From an uncultured Granulicatella sp. (GTDB lineage Bacteria; Bacillota; Bacilli; Lactobacillales; Aerococcaceae), in NCBI GenBank assembly GCA_947254045.1, contig CAMYBO010000033.1, positions 1 to 10,845 of the forward strand: 10,845 bases of DNA, given 5' to 3'. A program made the position numbers and the translations under genes. Below the pieces are notes generated by a model. The model searched no databases. It saw only the letters and a list, made by a program, of their open reading frames with translations, and had not been told where the DNA came from. Shown piece by piece: positions 1-7,934 of this stretch; the stretch's first letter is position 1, and the number at the start of each line of letters is the position of its first letter.

Positions 1-359
1 GTCTGTTACCATGTTATTAATAATTTTAGAAGTAATGAACAGTTTTCCTCTATCACTAAAAACATTTTCGTATATTTTACTTTATTACTCCAACACTATC
101 CTATTATTGATTCGGATAGTTTATTTATTGATGGTACAAAAGTTCAAGCAGATGCCAATCGTTATTCATTTGTATGGAGTAAAGCTACTGAAAGATATGA
201 TGAAGCTTTAAATGAAAAAATTAGTACATTATATGATCAATTCATTCAAAATCAAGTGAATATTGCTTTATCGGAAGAAAAAAATTTACTGAATATGGTA
301 TTCATGCCATGATTGAAGCTACTAATAACTCTCTAGAACAGTTAGAAGAAATAATATGA
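1..359 (+). pseudogene. IS1182-family transposase fragment, truncated and frameshifted
   Basis: The frame starting at base 1 is open to a TGA at 310-312 and has no start codon, so the gene enters from beyond the contig edge. Its translation contains NNFRSNEQF near the beginning, then IDGTK (127-141) followed by VQADANRYSFVW. This fits the N-terminal half of IS1182-type DDE transposases, in which the IDGTK aspartate is thought to be the first catalytic residue. After an A7 run (278-284) the family-like sequence continues in another frame (TEYGIHAMIEATNNSLEQL) to a TGA at 357-359, so one base appears to be missing from the run. The catalytic C-terminal region, roughly 300 residues in full-length relatives, is absent: only hairpins follow before yjdM. 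I read it as a dead remnant. The family assignment comes from remembered motifs, not a search. Confidence 0.75.
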
Positions 360-388
360 ATCAAGGGTGGTTTATCTCCCTTGATTTT
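359..388. terminator. Terminator-like hairpin after the transposase remnant
   Basis: A perfect 9-bp inverted repeat AATCAAGGG (359-367) / CCCTTGATT (378-386) encloses a 10-nt loop and directly follows the TGA at 357-359. On the plus strand the T run at its end is short (TTTT, 385-388), so termination would be modest. It could instead be internal structure of the IS end. Confidence 0.5.
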
Positions 389-402
389 ACTGAATTTATT
401 AA

Positions 403-448
403 AAAGCACGTCCTAATTTTGATTTCAGTCAAAATCGGGACGTGCTTT
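403..448. terminator. Long bidirectional terminator-like hairpin between yjdM and the IS remnant
   Basis: The arms at 403-422 and 429-448 pair over 20 positions with a 6-nt loop. There is one mismatch (415/436) and one G-U wobble (414/437). The outer sequence AAAGCACGTCC / GGACGTGCTTT gives a T run on both strands. It lies 44 bases beyond the yjdM stop and downstream of the convergent transposase remnant, so it can serve as terminator for both. It may have arrived with the insertion sequence. Confidence 0.65.
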
Positions 449-492
449 CTTCTATTTTTGAGACTTACTGCCCAGCCTCTCACTTACATTCA

Positions 493-825
493 TTAGATTT
501 TTTTAACGAATTCTGATTTTAATTTCATCGCACCGAAACCATCAATTTTACAATCAATATTGTGGTCTCCTTCTACGATACGAATATTTTTCACACGAGT
601 TCCTTGTTTAATATCTTTTGGAGCACCTTTAACTTTTAAGTCTTTAATGACTGTTACAGTATCTCCATTTTCTAAACGGTTCCCATTTGCATCAATAGCA
701 ACTACTCCGTCTTCTTCAACTTCTTGTCCTGGTTCCCATTCATGAGCACACTCTGGACAAACTAATAATACACCATCTTCATATGTGTATTCTGAATTAC
801 ATTTTGGACAATTTGGTAATGACAT
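493..825 (-). CDS. yjdM: YjdM/PhnA-family zinc-ribbon protein
   Basis: A 110-residue cytoplasmic protein of the YjdM (formerly PhnA) family; the E. coli member is about the same length. The N-terminus is a zinc ribbon with CPKC (C6, C9) and CPEC (C23, C26). The C-terminal half is the small beta domain typical of the family: NGDTVTVIKDLKVKG, then VKNIRIVEGDHNIDCKIDG and a final MKLKSEFVKK. The old label 'alkylphosphonate utilization protein' came from its position near phn genes in E. coli. No phosphonate genes are seen here and the true role is unclear. I chose the ATG at 825 rather than the in-frame one at 843, because AAAGGAG lies six bases upstream of 825 and would otherwise be inside the coding sequence. 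The gene follows trhP2 by 33 bases without a visible promoter, so it is probably the last gene of that operon. Confidence 0.9.
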   Translation of the reverse strand: MSLPNCPKCNSEYTYEDGVLLVCPECAHEWEPGQEVEEDGVVAIDANGNRLENGDTVTVIKDLKVKGAPKDIKQGTRVKNIRIVEGDHNIDCKIDGFGAMKLKSEFVKKI

Positions 826-831
826 AATCGT

Positions 832-838
832 CTCCTTT
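832..838 (-). promoter_or_regulatory. Ribosome binding site that fixes the yjdM start
   Basis: AAAGGAG on the minus strand ends six bases before the ATG at 825. The alternative in-frame ATG at 843 would place this site inside the gene and add MRKETI before the conserved MSLPNCPKC start. Confidence 0.8.
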
Positions 839-858
839 CTCATTTTTTTGTATCTATT

Positions 859-2100
859 TTACCTTCTTTTTCGAATCATGTCTAATGGTTTCACTGGTTC
901 TGTTACTTTCATTTTACAAATCATCATTGCATGAGGAGCTGCTTCGATTTCTTCCCCATTTTCATCCCATAAAGTTGTTAACACTTCTTCATGATGACGC
1001 ATGCCTGGTCCATAAAACTCAATATGGTCTCCAACTTTAAAGTTATTTCTTTGTTGAATCGTTGCAATTTGAGTTTCTGGATCATATTCCAACACTTGTC
1101 CTACGAATGCATATTGCGGAATTTGGCGACGAGCACCAAATAATTGCTCTTTTTCAGTAGGGATTTGATAATAGAATCCTGTTGCTAACTCACGTTGAGC
1201 TGCTTTCCATAATTCGTCAACCCATTCTTGCTTACATACATAGTTATCTGGATCTTCGCAATAACTATCTACTGCAGCACGGTATACATTGGCCACTGTT
1301 GAAACATAGTGAATAGACTTCATACGACCTTCAATTTTTAAACTATCTACTCCAGCTTCGATTAAATCTGGCAAATTGTGAATCATTGATAAGTCAACCG
1401 CACTCATAGAGAATTTCTCTTCAATCCCTTCTCCACCAGCACCTACCATATTTTTTTCATTAGCAAATGGCATATCAAACAAACCATATTTCCAACGACA
1501 TGATTGCGCACATCCTCCACGGTTCGCATCACGACGTACCATGTGGTTAGATAATACACAACGACCTGAATAAGAAATACACATCGCACCATGAATGAAT
1601 GCTTCAATTTCAACATCCACTTTTTCTTGCATTTCTTGAATTTCTGCCATAGAAACTTCACGTGCTAATACAACACGTTCTAAACCTTCATCTTTCCAGA
1701 AGTTTAATGTTTCCCAGTTTGCAGCAGAAGCTTGTGTCGAAAGGTGAATTGGTAATCCTGGAGCTTCAGAAGCACAAATATCCATTAATGCCATATCACT
1801 AACAATCGCAGCATCAATTCCAAGGTCACGAACTGTACGGAAAAATTCACCCGCACCTTTTTCGTCACCTTCATGAGTCACCATGTTTGCTGCAATATAT
1901 ACTTTAGCATTATGACTATGCGCAAATTCAATAGCTTCTTTCATTTCTTGGAAATCAAAGTTCCCTGCACGACTTCTTAGTCCGTAAGCTTCTCCTCCTA
2001 AGAAAACTGCATCTGCACCATATAAAATGGCTGTTTTTAATTTTTCAAGTGTTCCTGCTGGAGCAAGAACTTCTGGTTTTTTCAAAATTTTTCTTTCCAT
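859..2100 (-). CDS. trhP2: U32-family tRNA hydroxylation protein TrhP2 (YrrO-like)
   Basis: A 413-residue U32-family protein. Although long annotated as a 'collagenase-like peptidase', members of this branch (YrrO/TrhP2 in Bacillus, YegQ/TrhP in E. coli) are needed for prephenate-dependent hydroxylation of uridine 34 in tRNA, the first step towards mo5U/cmo5U. The start LAPAGTLEKL and GADAVFLGG (residues 12-36) opens the TIM-barrel-like domain. The family signature is complete at residues 166-184: E-x-F-x2-G-A-M-C, then G-R-C and a final S. Cysteines C174, C181, C197 and C201 are placed like the iron-sulfur ligands proposed for the family. The C-terminal part holds the accessory beta domain (FVGQVLEYDPETQIATI). 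AGGAGAG precedes the ATG, and only 11 bases separate it from trhP1. It probably acts with TrhP1. The exact subfamily is inferred from length, pairing and motifs. Confidence 0.88.
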   Translation of the reverse strand: MERKILKKPEVLAPAGTLEKLKTAILYGADAVFLGGEAYGLRSRAGNFDFQEMKEAIEFAHSHNAKVYIAANMVTHEGDEKGAGEFFRTVRDLGIDAAIVSDMALMDICASEAPGLPIHLSTQASAANWETLNFWKDEGLERVVLAREVSMAEIQEMQEKVDVEIEAFIHGAMCISYSGRCVLSNHMVRRDANRGGCAQSCRWKYGLFDMPFANEKNMVGAGGEGIEEKFSMSAVDLSMIHNLPDLIEAGVDSLKIEGRMKSIHYVSTVANVYRAAVDSYCEDPDNYVCKQEWVDELWKAAQRELATGFYYQIPTEKEQLFGARRQIPQYAFVGQVLEYDPETQIATIQQRNNFKVGDHIEFYGPGMRHHEEVLTTLWDENGEEIEAAPHAMMICKMKVTEPVKPLDMIRKRR

Positions 2101-2111
2101 TCGTCTCTCTC

Positions 2112-3032
2112 CTATTTCACATCTTCTGGATTTAAAATATAAAATCCTGCATCTAAACCACGTTGTTCTGGATGAAGTTCTCTTACTTGTAATTCTAAGC
2201 TAGCACTCTTTTCAACTGTCCAAGTACCTGCTTCAATTTCTTTACGAGCATTATCAAATAATTGAACTACTTTAACAAAGTTTTCTCCAGGAGTTAATAC
2301 TCCGTCAAATTTCCATTGAGGAACACCCATTTCAGCTAATTCTAATAAGTAAGGGGCTAGAGAAACATCATTATTGGCGAAAATATGCGTCCCATTAATA
2401 TCTTGATAGATTGAATAATGCGAATCTTCATCTGCTGGTTCACTCACGAATAGCCCACGTCTTTTCACAACACTTTCTTTTTTCTCAATATAGTTAAAAT
2501 AATTTTGTAATAATGGACGTTTAGAATGATGAATACATGTCGCTCCATAAACTAATACTTCAATTGGTACTTCTACTTGGCTTGCTAAAATTTCCATTTC
2601 TGCTCTAGGAATTTCTCTAGCAATTACTGCACCAACTGCTCCACGTTTAGCCCAGAAATTAACTTGACGACTACTTGTGACTAACACAGCAGCATCATAA
2701 TAATAAGGAATGGAGTATTCTGGATTCTTCATAATTTGTACAACTCCAGGATCTCCTACAGTAATCATATCTACATTGATTGATTTTAGAAACTGTAAAT
2801 ATTCAGGAACTTTAGCAATTCCTTCATTATGGAAAATCGCATTAACCGCTACATTTACTTTTTTTCCATAGCGATGTGCTAATTCTGTTAATTCTTTTTG
2901 TTCATCACGTGAAAACGACATTGGTAATCTTAAACCAAATAAGTCTTCACCAAAGCACAAAACATCTACTCCTGCTTCAAGTAATGCTTGCGCTTGTTGG
3001 ATTGATTCAACTGTTGCAATCAGCTCTATCAT
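2112..3032 (-). CDS. trhP1: U32-family protein TrhP1 (YrrN-like), partner of TrhP2
   Basis: A 306-residue U32-family protein, close to the length of Bacillus YrrN/TrhP1 and about 100 residues shorter than its neighbour, lacking the C-terminal beta domain. It starts MIELIATVESIQQAQALLEAG and keeps the VDVLCFGEDLFGLR strand-loop that matches GADAVFLGG in TrhP2. The signature region (from E158) keeps G163, A164 and C166. However, the residue where TrhP2 has its second cysteine is proline (KRP, 171-173), and no cluster of four cysteines is visible, so it may not hold an iron-sulfur centre itself. It is the first gene of the trhP1-trhP2-yjdM operon, with a strong AGGAGG before the ATG and its own candidate promoter after the tuf terminator. 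In Bacillus the methyltransferase gene trmR (yrrM) precedes this pair; here tuf does instead. Confidence 0.85.
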   Translation of the reverse strand: MIELIATVESIQQAQALLEAGVDVLCFGEDLFGLRLPMSFSRDEQKELTELAHRYGKKVNVAVNAIFHNEGIAKVPEYLQFLKSINVDMITVGDPGVVQIMKNPEYSIPYYYDAAVLVTSSRQVNFWAKRGAVGAVIAREIPRAEMEILASQVEVPIEVLVYGATCIHHSKRPLLQNYFNYIEKKESVVKRRGLFVSEPADEDSHYSIYQDINGTHIFANNDVSLAPYLLELAEMGVPQWKFDGVLTPGENFVKVVQLFDNARKEIEAGTWTVEKSASLELQVRELHPEQRGLDAGFYILNPEDVK

Positions 3033-3078
3033 TCCAAACGCCTCCTATTCTTTCAATAAAAATATACTGATATAGAGT

Positions 3079-3107
3079 AGCATAAATTTTAAAATATCGC
3101 CACTCAA
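3079..3107 (-). promoter_or_regulatory. Candidate promoter of trhP1-trhP2-yjdM
   Basis: On the minus strand, TTGAGT (3102-3107) and TATGCT (3079-3084) are separated by 17 bases, in the gap between the tuf terminator and trhP1. Transcription would start near 3072, giving a leader of about 40 nt with AGGAGG. The match to the sigma-A consensus is fair. Confidence 0.5.
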
Positions 3108-3159
3108 AACCAGCAATCTAGAATAAGAACAGTTTCAATTAGATTTTTTATATAATAAC

Positions 3160-3186
3160 AAAAAAATCCTCCCAAAAGGGAGGATT
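3160..3186 (-). terminator. Intrinsic terminator of tuf and the str operon
   Basis: The arms at 3165-3173 and 3178-3186 form a perfect 9-bp stem (AATCCTCCC / GGGAGGATT) with a 4-nt loop. On the minus strand it is followed by a T run (3160-3164). It lies 20 bases past the tuf stop. Confidence 0.92.
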
Positions 3187-3206
3187 GAAAATCATTTTAA
3201 TAAAAA

Positions 3207-4394
<1,188 letters not shown>

Positions 4395-4461
4395 TTTAAA
4401 TAATTCCTCCTAAATGTTTGAGTATTTTTGTTAGATTCTATAACAGTATCTACCGATTTTA

Positions 4462-4491
4462 ATTATACCAAAGAATACCTATAAAAATCAA
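4462..4491 (-). promoter_or_regulatory. Candidate tuf promoter inside the str operon
   Basis: On the minus strand, TTGATT (4486-4491) and a consensus TATAAT (4462-4467) are separated by 18 bases, in the 160-base fusA-tuf gap. The predicted transcript starts near 4455 and has a leader of about 60 nt. The first two bases of the -35 element are also the end of the preceding terminator stem. Confidence 0.75.
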
Positions 4492-4514
4492 CTGGTTACA
4501 CTAGGTAACCAGTT
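4483..4514 (-). terminator. Intrinsic terminator or attenuator between fusA and tuf
   Basis: AACTGGTTAC (4490-4499) and GTAACCAGTT (4505-4514) form a perfect 10-bp stem with a 5-nt loop. On the minus strand it is followed by GA and then five T (4483-4487). It lies 40 bases past the fusA stop. It probably ends part of the fusA transcription, leaving tuf to its own promoter. Confidence 0.7.
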
Positions 4515-4554
4515 AACCTAGACTCTTCGATGTTATTGCGTTTATAGCGATTAA

Positions 4555-6642
4555 TTATTCGCCATTTCCGCCATTTTTCTTAATGATTTCTTCTGCAATG
4601 CTCTTAGGAACATCTTCGTAGTGGTCGAATGTCATTGAGAATGTACCACGACCTTGTGTTGCAGAACGTAATGTAGTTGCGTAACCGAACATTTCTGATA
4701 AAGGAATCATACCTTTAACGATTTGTGCGTTACCACGAACTTCAGAACCTTCAACGCGTCCACGACGAGCGTTAACGTGACCCATTACATCTCCGAAGTA
4801 TTCTTCTGGAACTGTAATTTCTACAGCCATCATTGGTTCTAAGATAGATGGTTGTGCTTTCTTAGCAGCAGCTTTCAATGCCATTGAAGCAGCAACTTTG
4901 AAGGCAGTTTCTGATGAATCGACATCATGGTAGCTTCCATCATATAATTTAGCTTTGATGTCAACTAATGGATAACCAGCTAATACCCCGTTTTCCATAG
5001 CGTCTTTCAATCCTGCTTCTACAGCTGGGATGTATTCACGAGGAACTACCCCACCGACGATAGCATTTTCGAATTCGAATCCAGCACCTTCTTCGTTAGG
5101 AGAAAATTCAATCCATACGTGACCGTATTGACCTTTACCACCTGATTGACGAACGAATTTACCTTCTGCTTGAGTAGAAGCACGGAATGTTTCACGGTAA
5201 GATACTTGAGGGGCACCTACGTTAGCTTCAACTTTGAATTCACGACGCATACGGTCTACGATAATGTCTAAGTGTAACTCACCCATACCAGCGATAACTG
5301 TTTCACCAGTTTCTTGGTTAGTGTAAGCACGGAATGTTGGGTCTTCTTCAGCAAGTTTTTGTAATGCAATACTCATTTTATCTTGGTCAGCTTTTGATTT
5401 TGGTTCAATCGCTACTTCGATAACTGGATCAGGGAATTCCATAGACTCTAAGATAACTTCTGCTTTTTCGTCACATAATGTGTCCCCAGTAGTTGTATCT
5501 TTAAGACCTACTGCTGCAGCGATATCTCCTGAGAATACTTCAGGAATTTCTTGACGTGAGTTAGCGTGCATTTGTAAGATACGTCCTACACGTTCACGTT
5601 TACCTTTAGTTGAGTTTTTAACGTATGAACCTGATTGTAAAGTACCAGAGTACACACGGAAGAATGTTAAACGACCTACGAATGGGTCAGTCATAACTTT
5701 AAATGCTAATGCTGAGAATGGTTCTTCGTCTGAAGAATGACGTTCTACTTCTGCATCAGTGTCAGGGTCAATCCCTTTAATAGATGGTACGTCTAATGGT
5801 GATGGTAAGTAGTCAACTACTGCATCTAACATTAATTGTACCCCTTTGTTTTTGAAAGCTGATCCACATAATACTGGGTAGAATTCTGCAGCACATGTAG
5901 CTTTACGGATAGCTGCTTTTAATTCTTCTTGTGAAATTTCATCGCCTTCTAAATAGCGTTCCATTAATTCTTCATCAGTTTCAGCTACTGCTTCCACTAA
6001 TTTCTCACGCCACTCTTCTGCTAAATCTTGTAAATCTTCAGGGATATCTGTTTCTTGGATATCTGTACCTAAGTCATTAGTATAGATTTCTGCTTTCATT
6101 TTAATTAAATCGATGATACCTGAAAACTCATCTTCAGCACCGATTGGTAATTGAATTGGGTGAGCATTTGCTTGTAAACGTTCATGAATTGTACGAACAG
6201 AATATAAGAAGTCTGCACCGATTTTATCCATTTTGTTAGCAAATACGATACGAGGAACACCATATGTTGTAGCTTGACGCCATACAGTTTCTGTTTGAGG
6301 TTCAACCCCAGACTGTGCATCAAGTACCGCAACAGCTCCATCTAATACACGTAGAGAACGTTCTACTTCAACTGTGAAGTCCACGTGCCCTGGTGTGTCG
6401 ATGATGTTAATACGGTGACCTTTCCATTGTGCTGTTGTAGCAGCAGATGTGATAGTGATACCACGTTCTTGTTCTTGTTCCATCCAGTCCATTTGTGAAG
6501 CACCTTCGTGAGTTTCACCAATTTTATGGATTTTACCAGTGTAATAAAGTACACGCTCAGTTGTTGTAGTTTTACCTGCGTCAATGTGAGCCATGATACC
6601 GATATTACGCGTTTTTTCAAGAGTAAATTCTCTCTTTGCCAT
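4555..6642 (-). CDS. fusA: Translation elongation factor EF-G
   Basis: The ribosomal translocase GTPase, 695 residues, full length. The G domain carries AHIDAGKT (18-25), GITI (61-64), DTPGH (82-86) and NKMD (136-139). Domain II starts around residue 290 (EPFSALAFKVMTDPFVGRLTFFRVYSG). Domain III contains EDPTFRAYTNQETGETVIAGMGELHL. Domain IV contains GGKGQYGHVWIEF and GVVPREYIPAVEAG, and domain V ends with EMFGYATTLRSATQGRGTFSM. The ATG at 6642 gives the canonical MAKREF start. Its ribosome binding site is GAGGTG (6653-6658), weaker than the AGGAGG seen before rpsL, rpsG and tuf. It is the third gene of the str operon, with a UUCG hairpin in the 71-base gap after rpsG. I see no truncation or frameshift. 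Confidence 0.98.
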   Translation of the reverse strand: MAKREFTLEKTRNIGIMAHIDAGKTTTTERVLYYTGKIHKIGETHEGASQMDWMEQEQERGITITSAATTAQWKGHRINIIDTPGHVDFTVEVERSLRVLDGAVAVLDAQSGVEPQTETVWRQATTYGVPRIVFANKMDKIGADFLYSVRTIHERLQANAHPIQLPIGAEDEFSGIIDLIKMKAEIYTNDLGTDIQETDIPEDLQDLAEEWREKLVEAVAETDEELMERYLEGDEISQEELKAAIRKATCAAEFYPVLCGSAFKNKGVQLMLDAVVDYLPSPLDVPSIKGIDPDTDAEVERHSSDEEPFSALAFKVMTDPFVGRLTFFRVYSGTLQSGSYVKNSTKGKRERVGRILQMHANSRQEIPEVFSGDIAAAVGLKDTTTGDTLCDEKAEVILESMEFPDPVIEVAIEPKSKADQDKMSIALQKLAEEDPTFRAYTNQETGETVIAGMGELHLDIIVDRMRREFKVEANVGAPQVSYRETFRASTQAEGKFVRQSGGKGQYGHVWIEFSPNEEGAGFEFENAIVGGVVPREYIPAVEAGLKDAMENGVLAGYPLVDIKAKLYDGSYHDVDSSETAFKVAASMALKAAAKKAQPSILEPMMAVEITVPEEYFGDVMGHVNARRGRVEGSEVRGNAQIVKGMIPLSEMFGYATTLRSATQGRGTFSMTFDHYEDVPKSIAEEIIKKNGGNGE

Positions 6643-6688
6643 CTTCGTTCTACACCTCTTTATTTAATAGTTAATTTATGCATAGATT

Positions 6689-6708
6689 AAAAAGCCCGAA
6701 GGCTTTTT
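6689..6708 (-). terminator. UUCG-loop hairpin between rpsG and fusA
   Basis: On the minus strand the sequence reads AAAAAGCC, TTCG, GGCTTTTT: an 8-bp perfect stem closed by a TTCG loop, five bases after the rpsG stop. The T run is part of the stem, so it resembles a partial terminator or a 3'-end stabilising/processing hairpin. No promoter of good quality is evident between it and fusA, so read-through must occur. Confidence 0.6.
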
Positions 6709-6713
6709 GAATC

Positions 6714-7184
6714 TTACCAACGATAGTGAGCAAACGCTTTGTTTGCTTCTGCCATTTTATGAGTATCCTCACGTTTTTTAACAGAAGCACCTGAGTTGTT
6801 CGCTGCATCCATGATTTCACGAGCTAAACGAACTTCCATAGTGTCTTCACCACGTAAGCGTGAGTAGTTTACTAACCAACGTAAACCTAATGTAGTACGA
6901 CGGTCTGAACGAACTTCAACTGGTACTTGATAGTTAGAACCACCAACACGGCGAGCTTTAACTTCTAATACTGGCATAATGTTCTTCATAGCTTGATCGA
7001 ACACTTCCATTGGATCATTTCCAGTTTGTTCTTTAACGATGTCAAATGCATTGTATAAAATTGTTGCTGCTTTACCACGTTTACCATCTACCATTAAACG
7101 GTTGATTAAACGAGTAACTAATTTTGAATTATAAATTGGATCAGGCAAAACATCACGTTTTGCGACAGGACCTTTACGAGGCAT
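6714..7184 (-). CDS. rpsG: 30S ribosomal protein S7
   Basis: A primary 16S rRNA-binding protein that nucleates the 30S head; 156 residues, the usual length. The start MPRKGPVAKRDVLPDPIYNSKLVTRLINRLMVDGKRGKA holds the family signature. ARRVGGSNYQVPVEVR and the C-terminal KREDTHKMAEANKAFAHYRW are also typical. The ATG at 7184 has AGGAGG seven bases upstream. It is the second gene of the str operon, 61 bases after rpsL. In E. coli S7 represses the operon by binding the rpsL-rpsG gap. The gap here is short and AT-rich, and I see no comparable structure in it, so that control is not supported at this site. Confidence 0.98.
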   Translation of the reverse strand: MPRKGPVAKRDVLPDPIYNSKLVTRLINRLMVDGKRGKAATILYNAFDIVKEQTGNDPMEVFDQAMKNIMPVLEVKARRVGGSNYQVPVEVRSDRRTTLGLRWLVNYSRLRGEDTMEVRLAREIMDAANNSGASVKKREDTHKMAEANKAFAHYRW

Positions 7185-7245
7185 TTATAATCCTCCTTTC
7201 ATCATTTTGAGTTATTAATTATTTTTATAGTTTATTTAACCTAAA

Positions 7246-7659
7246 TTATTTTTTAGGACGTTTTGTACCGTATTTAGAACGACCTTGCATACGGTTGTTA
7301 ACTCCAGCAGTGTCTAATGCACCACGGATGATGTGGTAACGTACCCCTGGTAAGTCTTTTACACGTCCACCACGGATTAATACTACGCTGTGTTCTTGTA
7401 AGTTGTGACCGATACCTGGAATGTACGCAGTTACTTCGATTAAGTTTGATAAACGTACACGGGCATATTTACGTAACGCTGAGTTAGGTTTTTTAGGTGT
7501 CATTGTACCTACACGAGTACATACACCACGTTTTTGTGGAGAGTTTGTATTCGTTTGTGATTTTTTAAAGCTGTTATATCCTTTACCTAACGCTGGAGAA
7601 GCTGATTTCTCAACTGCTGATTTACGAGGTTTACGGACTAATTGGTTAATTGTTGGCAT
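7246..7659 (-). CDS. rpsL: 30S ribosomal protein S12
   Basis: The decoding-site protein of the 30S subunit; 137 residues. It has the roughly 13-residue insertion around LGKGYNSFKKSQTNTN that Bacillus S12 has and E. coli S12 lacks. The conserved loops PQKRGVCTRV, TPKKPNSALRK (54-64) and GGRVKDLPGVRYH (97-109) are intact. K56 and K101 match the two lysines (E. coli K42 and K87, mature numbering) whose substitution classically gives streptomycin resistance, so this allele looks wild type there. It is the first gene of the str operon. AGGAGG (7669-7674) lies nine bases before the ATG, and a promoter with a long leader lies upstream. Confidence 0.98.
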   Translation of the reverse strand: MPTINQLVRKPRKSAVEKSASPALGKGYNSFKKSQTNTNSPQKRGVCTRVGTMTPKKPNSALRKYARVRLSNLIEVTAYIPGIGHNLQEHSVVLIRGGRVKDLPGVRYHIIRGALDTAGVNNRMQGRSKYGTKRPKK

Positions 7660-7823
7660 TTAGCTCTTCCTCCTTCCCTATCGGGTTCTTCTTGGTCCAC
7701 ACATCCTGGTGGTCCATTTTTTTATAAAAATTAAAAGACACATAAATGTCTCTCTCAGTGGCCTTTTTACCAGTCAGCACGACTGATATGATTTCTAATC
7801 AGGAATCAGGTATAAAAGTACCT
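7660..7823 (-). promoter_or_regulatory. Structured 5' leader of the str operon
   Basis: About 160 nt lie between the predicted transcription start and rpsL, much more than a ribosome binding site needs. In transcript order I see four hairpins. The first is TGATT/AATCA (7789-7801, 3-nt loop). The second is an 8-bp stem 7781-7788/7768-7775 with a 5-nt loop and one G-U. The third is a 6-bp stem 7747-7752/7735-7740 followed by a T-rich stretch to about 7726, which looks like a weak terminator. The fourth is an 8-position stem 7709-7716/7693-7700 with one mismatch. A role in attenuation or ribosomal-protein feedback is inferred; I do not recognise a named RNA family. Confidence 0.45.
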
Positions 7824-7828
7824 TTGAT

Positions 7829-7857
7829 ATAGTACCATAATTATTCAACCTCGTCAA
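7829..7857 (-). promoter_or_regulatory. Promoter of the str operon
   Basis: On the minus strand, TTGACG (7852-7857) and TACTAT (7829-7834) are separated by exactly 17 bases, the best -35/-10 pair between yaaA and rpsL. It fits a strong housekeeping promoter for a ribosomal-protein operon, with a start near 7823. Confidence 0.8.
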
Positions 7858-7934
7858 CGGGTGTAGGCTATTTCTTTTTTATAGTTTTTGTGTATATTTT
7901 GACCATTCTCTTTCATTCATTTTATACAAGATTA

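Noticed and set aside
11..211. A separate 66-residue plus-strand gene starting at 11
   Set aside because: It is an out-of-frame reading of the transposase remnant. The frame from base 1 carries the recognisable IDGTK-containing sequence, while this one gives only hydrophobic low-complexity residues.
278..285. The A-rich slippery-like run in the transposase remnant as a programmed -1 frameshift site
   Set aside because: The shifted frame also stops at 357-359 and never reaches a catalytic C-terminus, and IS1182-type transposases are normally made from one frame. A simple mutation in a dead gene, or a homopolymer error, explains it better.
6105..6620. Two minus-strand open frames of about 80 residues within fusA
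   Set aside because: They overlap the conserved EF-G GTPase domain in another frame and have no recognisable features of their own.
7691..7720. GGTGGTCC followed by a T run on the plus strand as a T-box or plus-strand terminator
   Set aside because: The match to the T-box core is poor, and the strand runs antisense into yaaA with no plus-strand gene to regulate. The repeat is better explained as part of the rpsL leader.
7912..7934. AT-rich partial palindrome after the yaaA stop as a PerR operator
   Set aside because: The symmetry is poor, it lies downstream of yaaA and upstream of the rpsL promoter, and runs like this are expected by chance in such AT-rich DNA.
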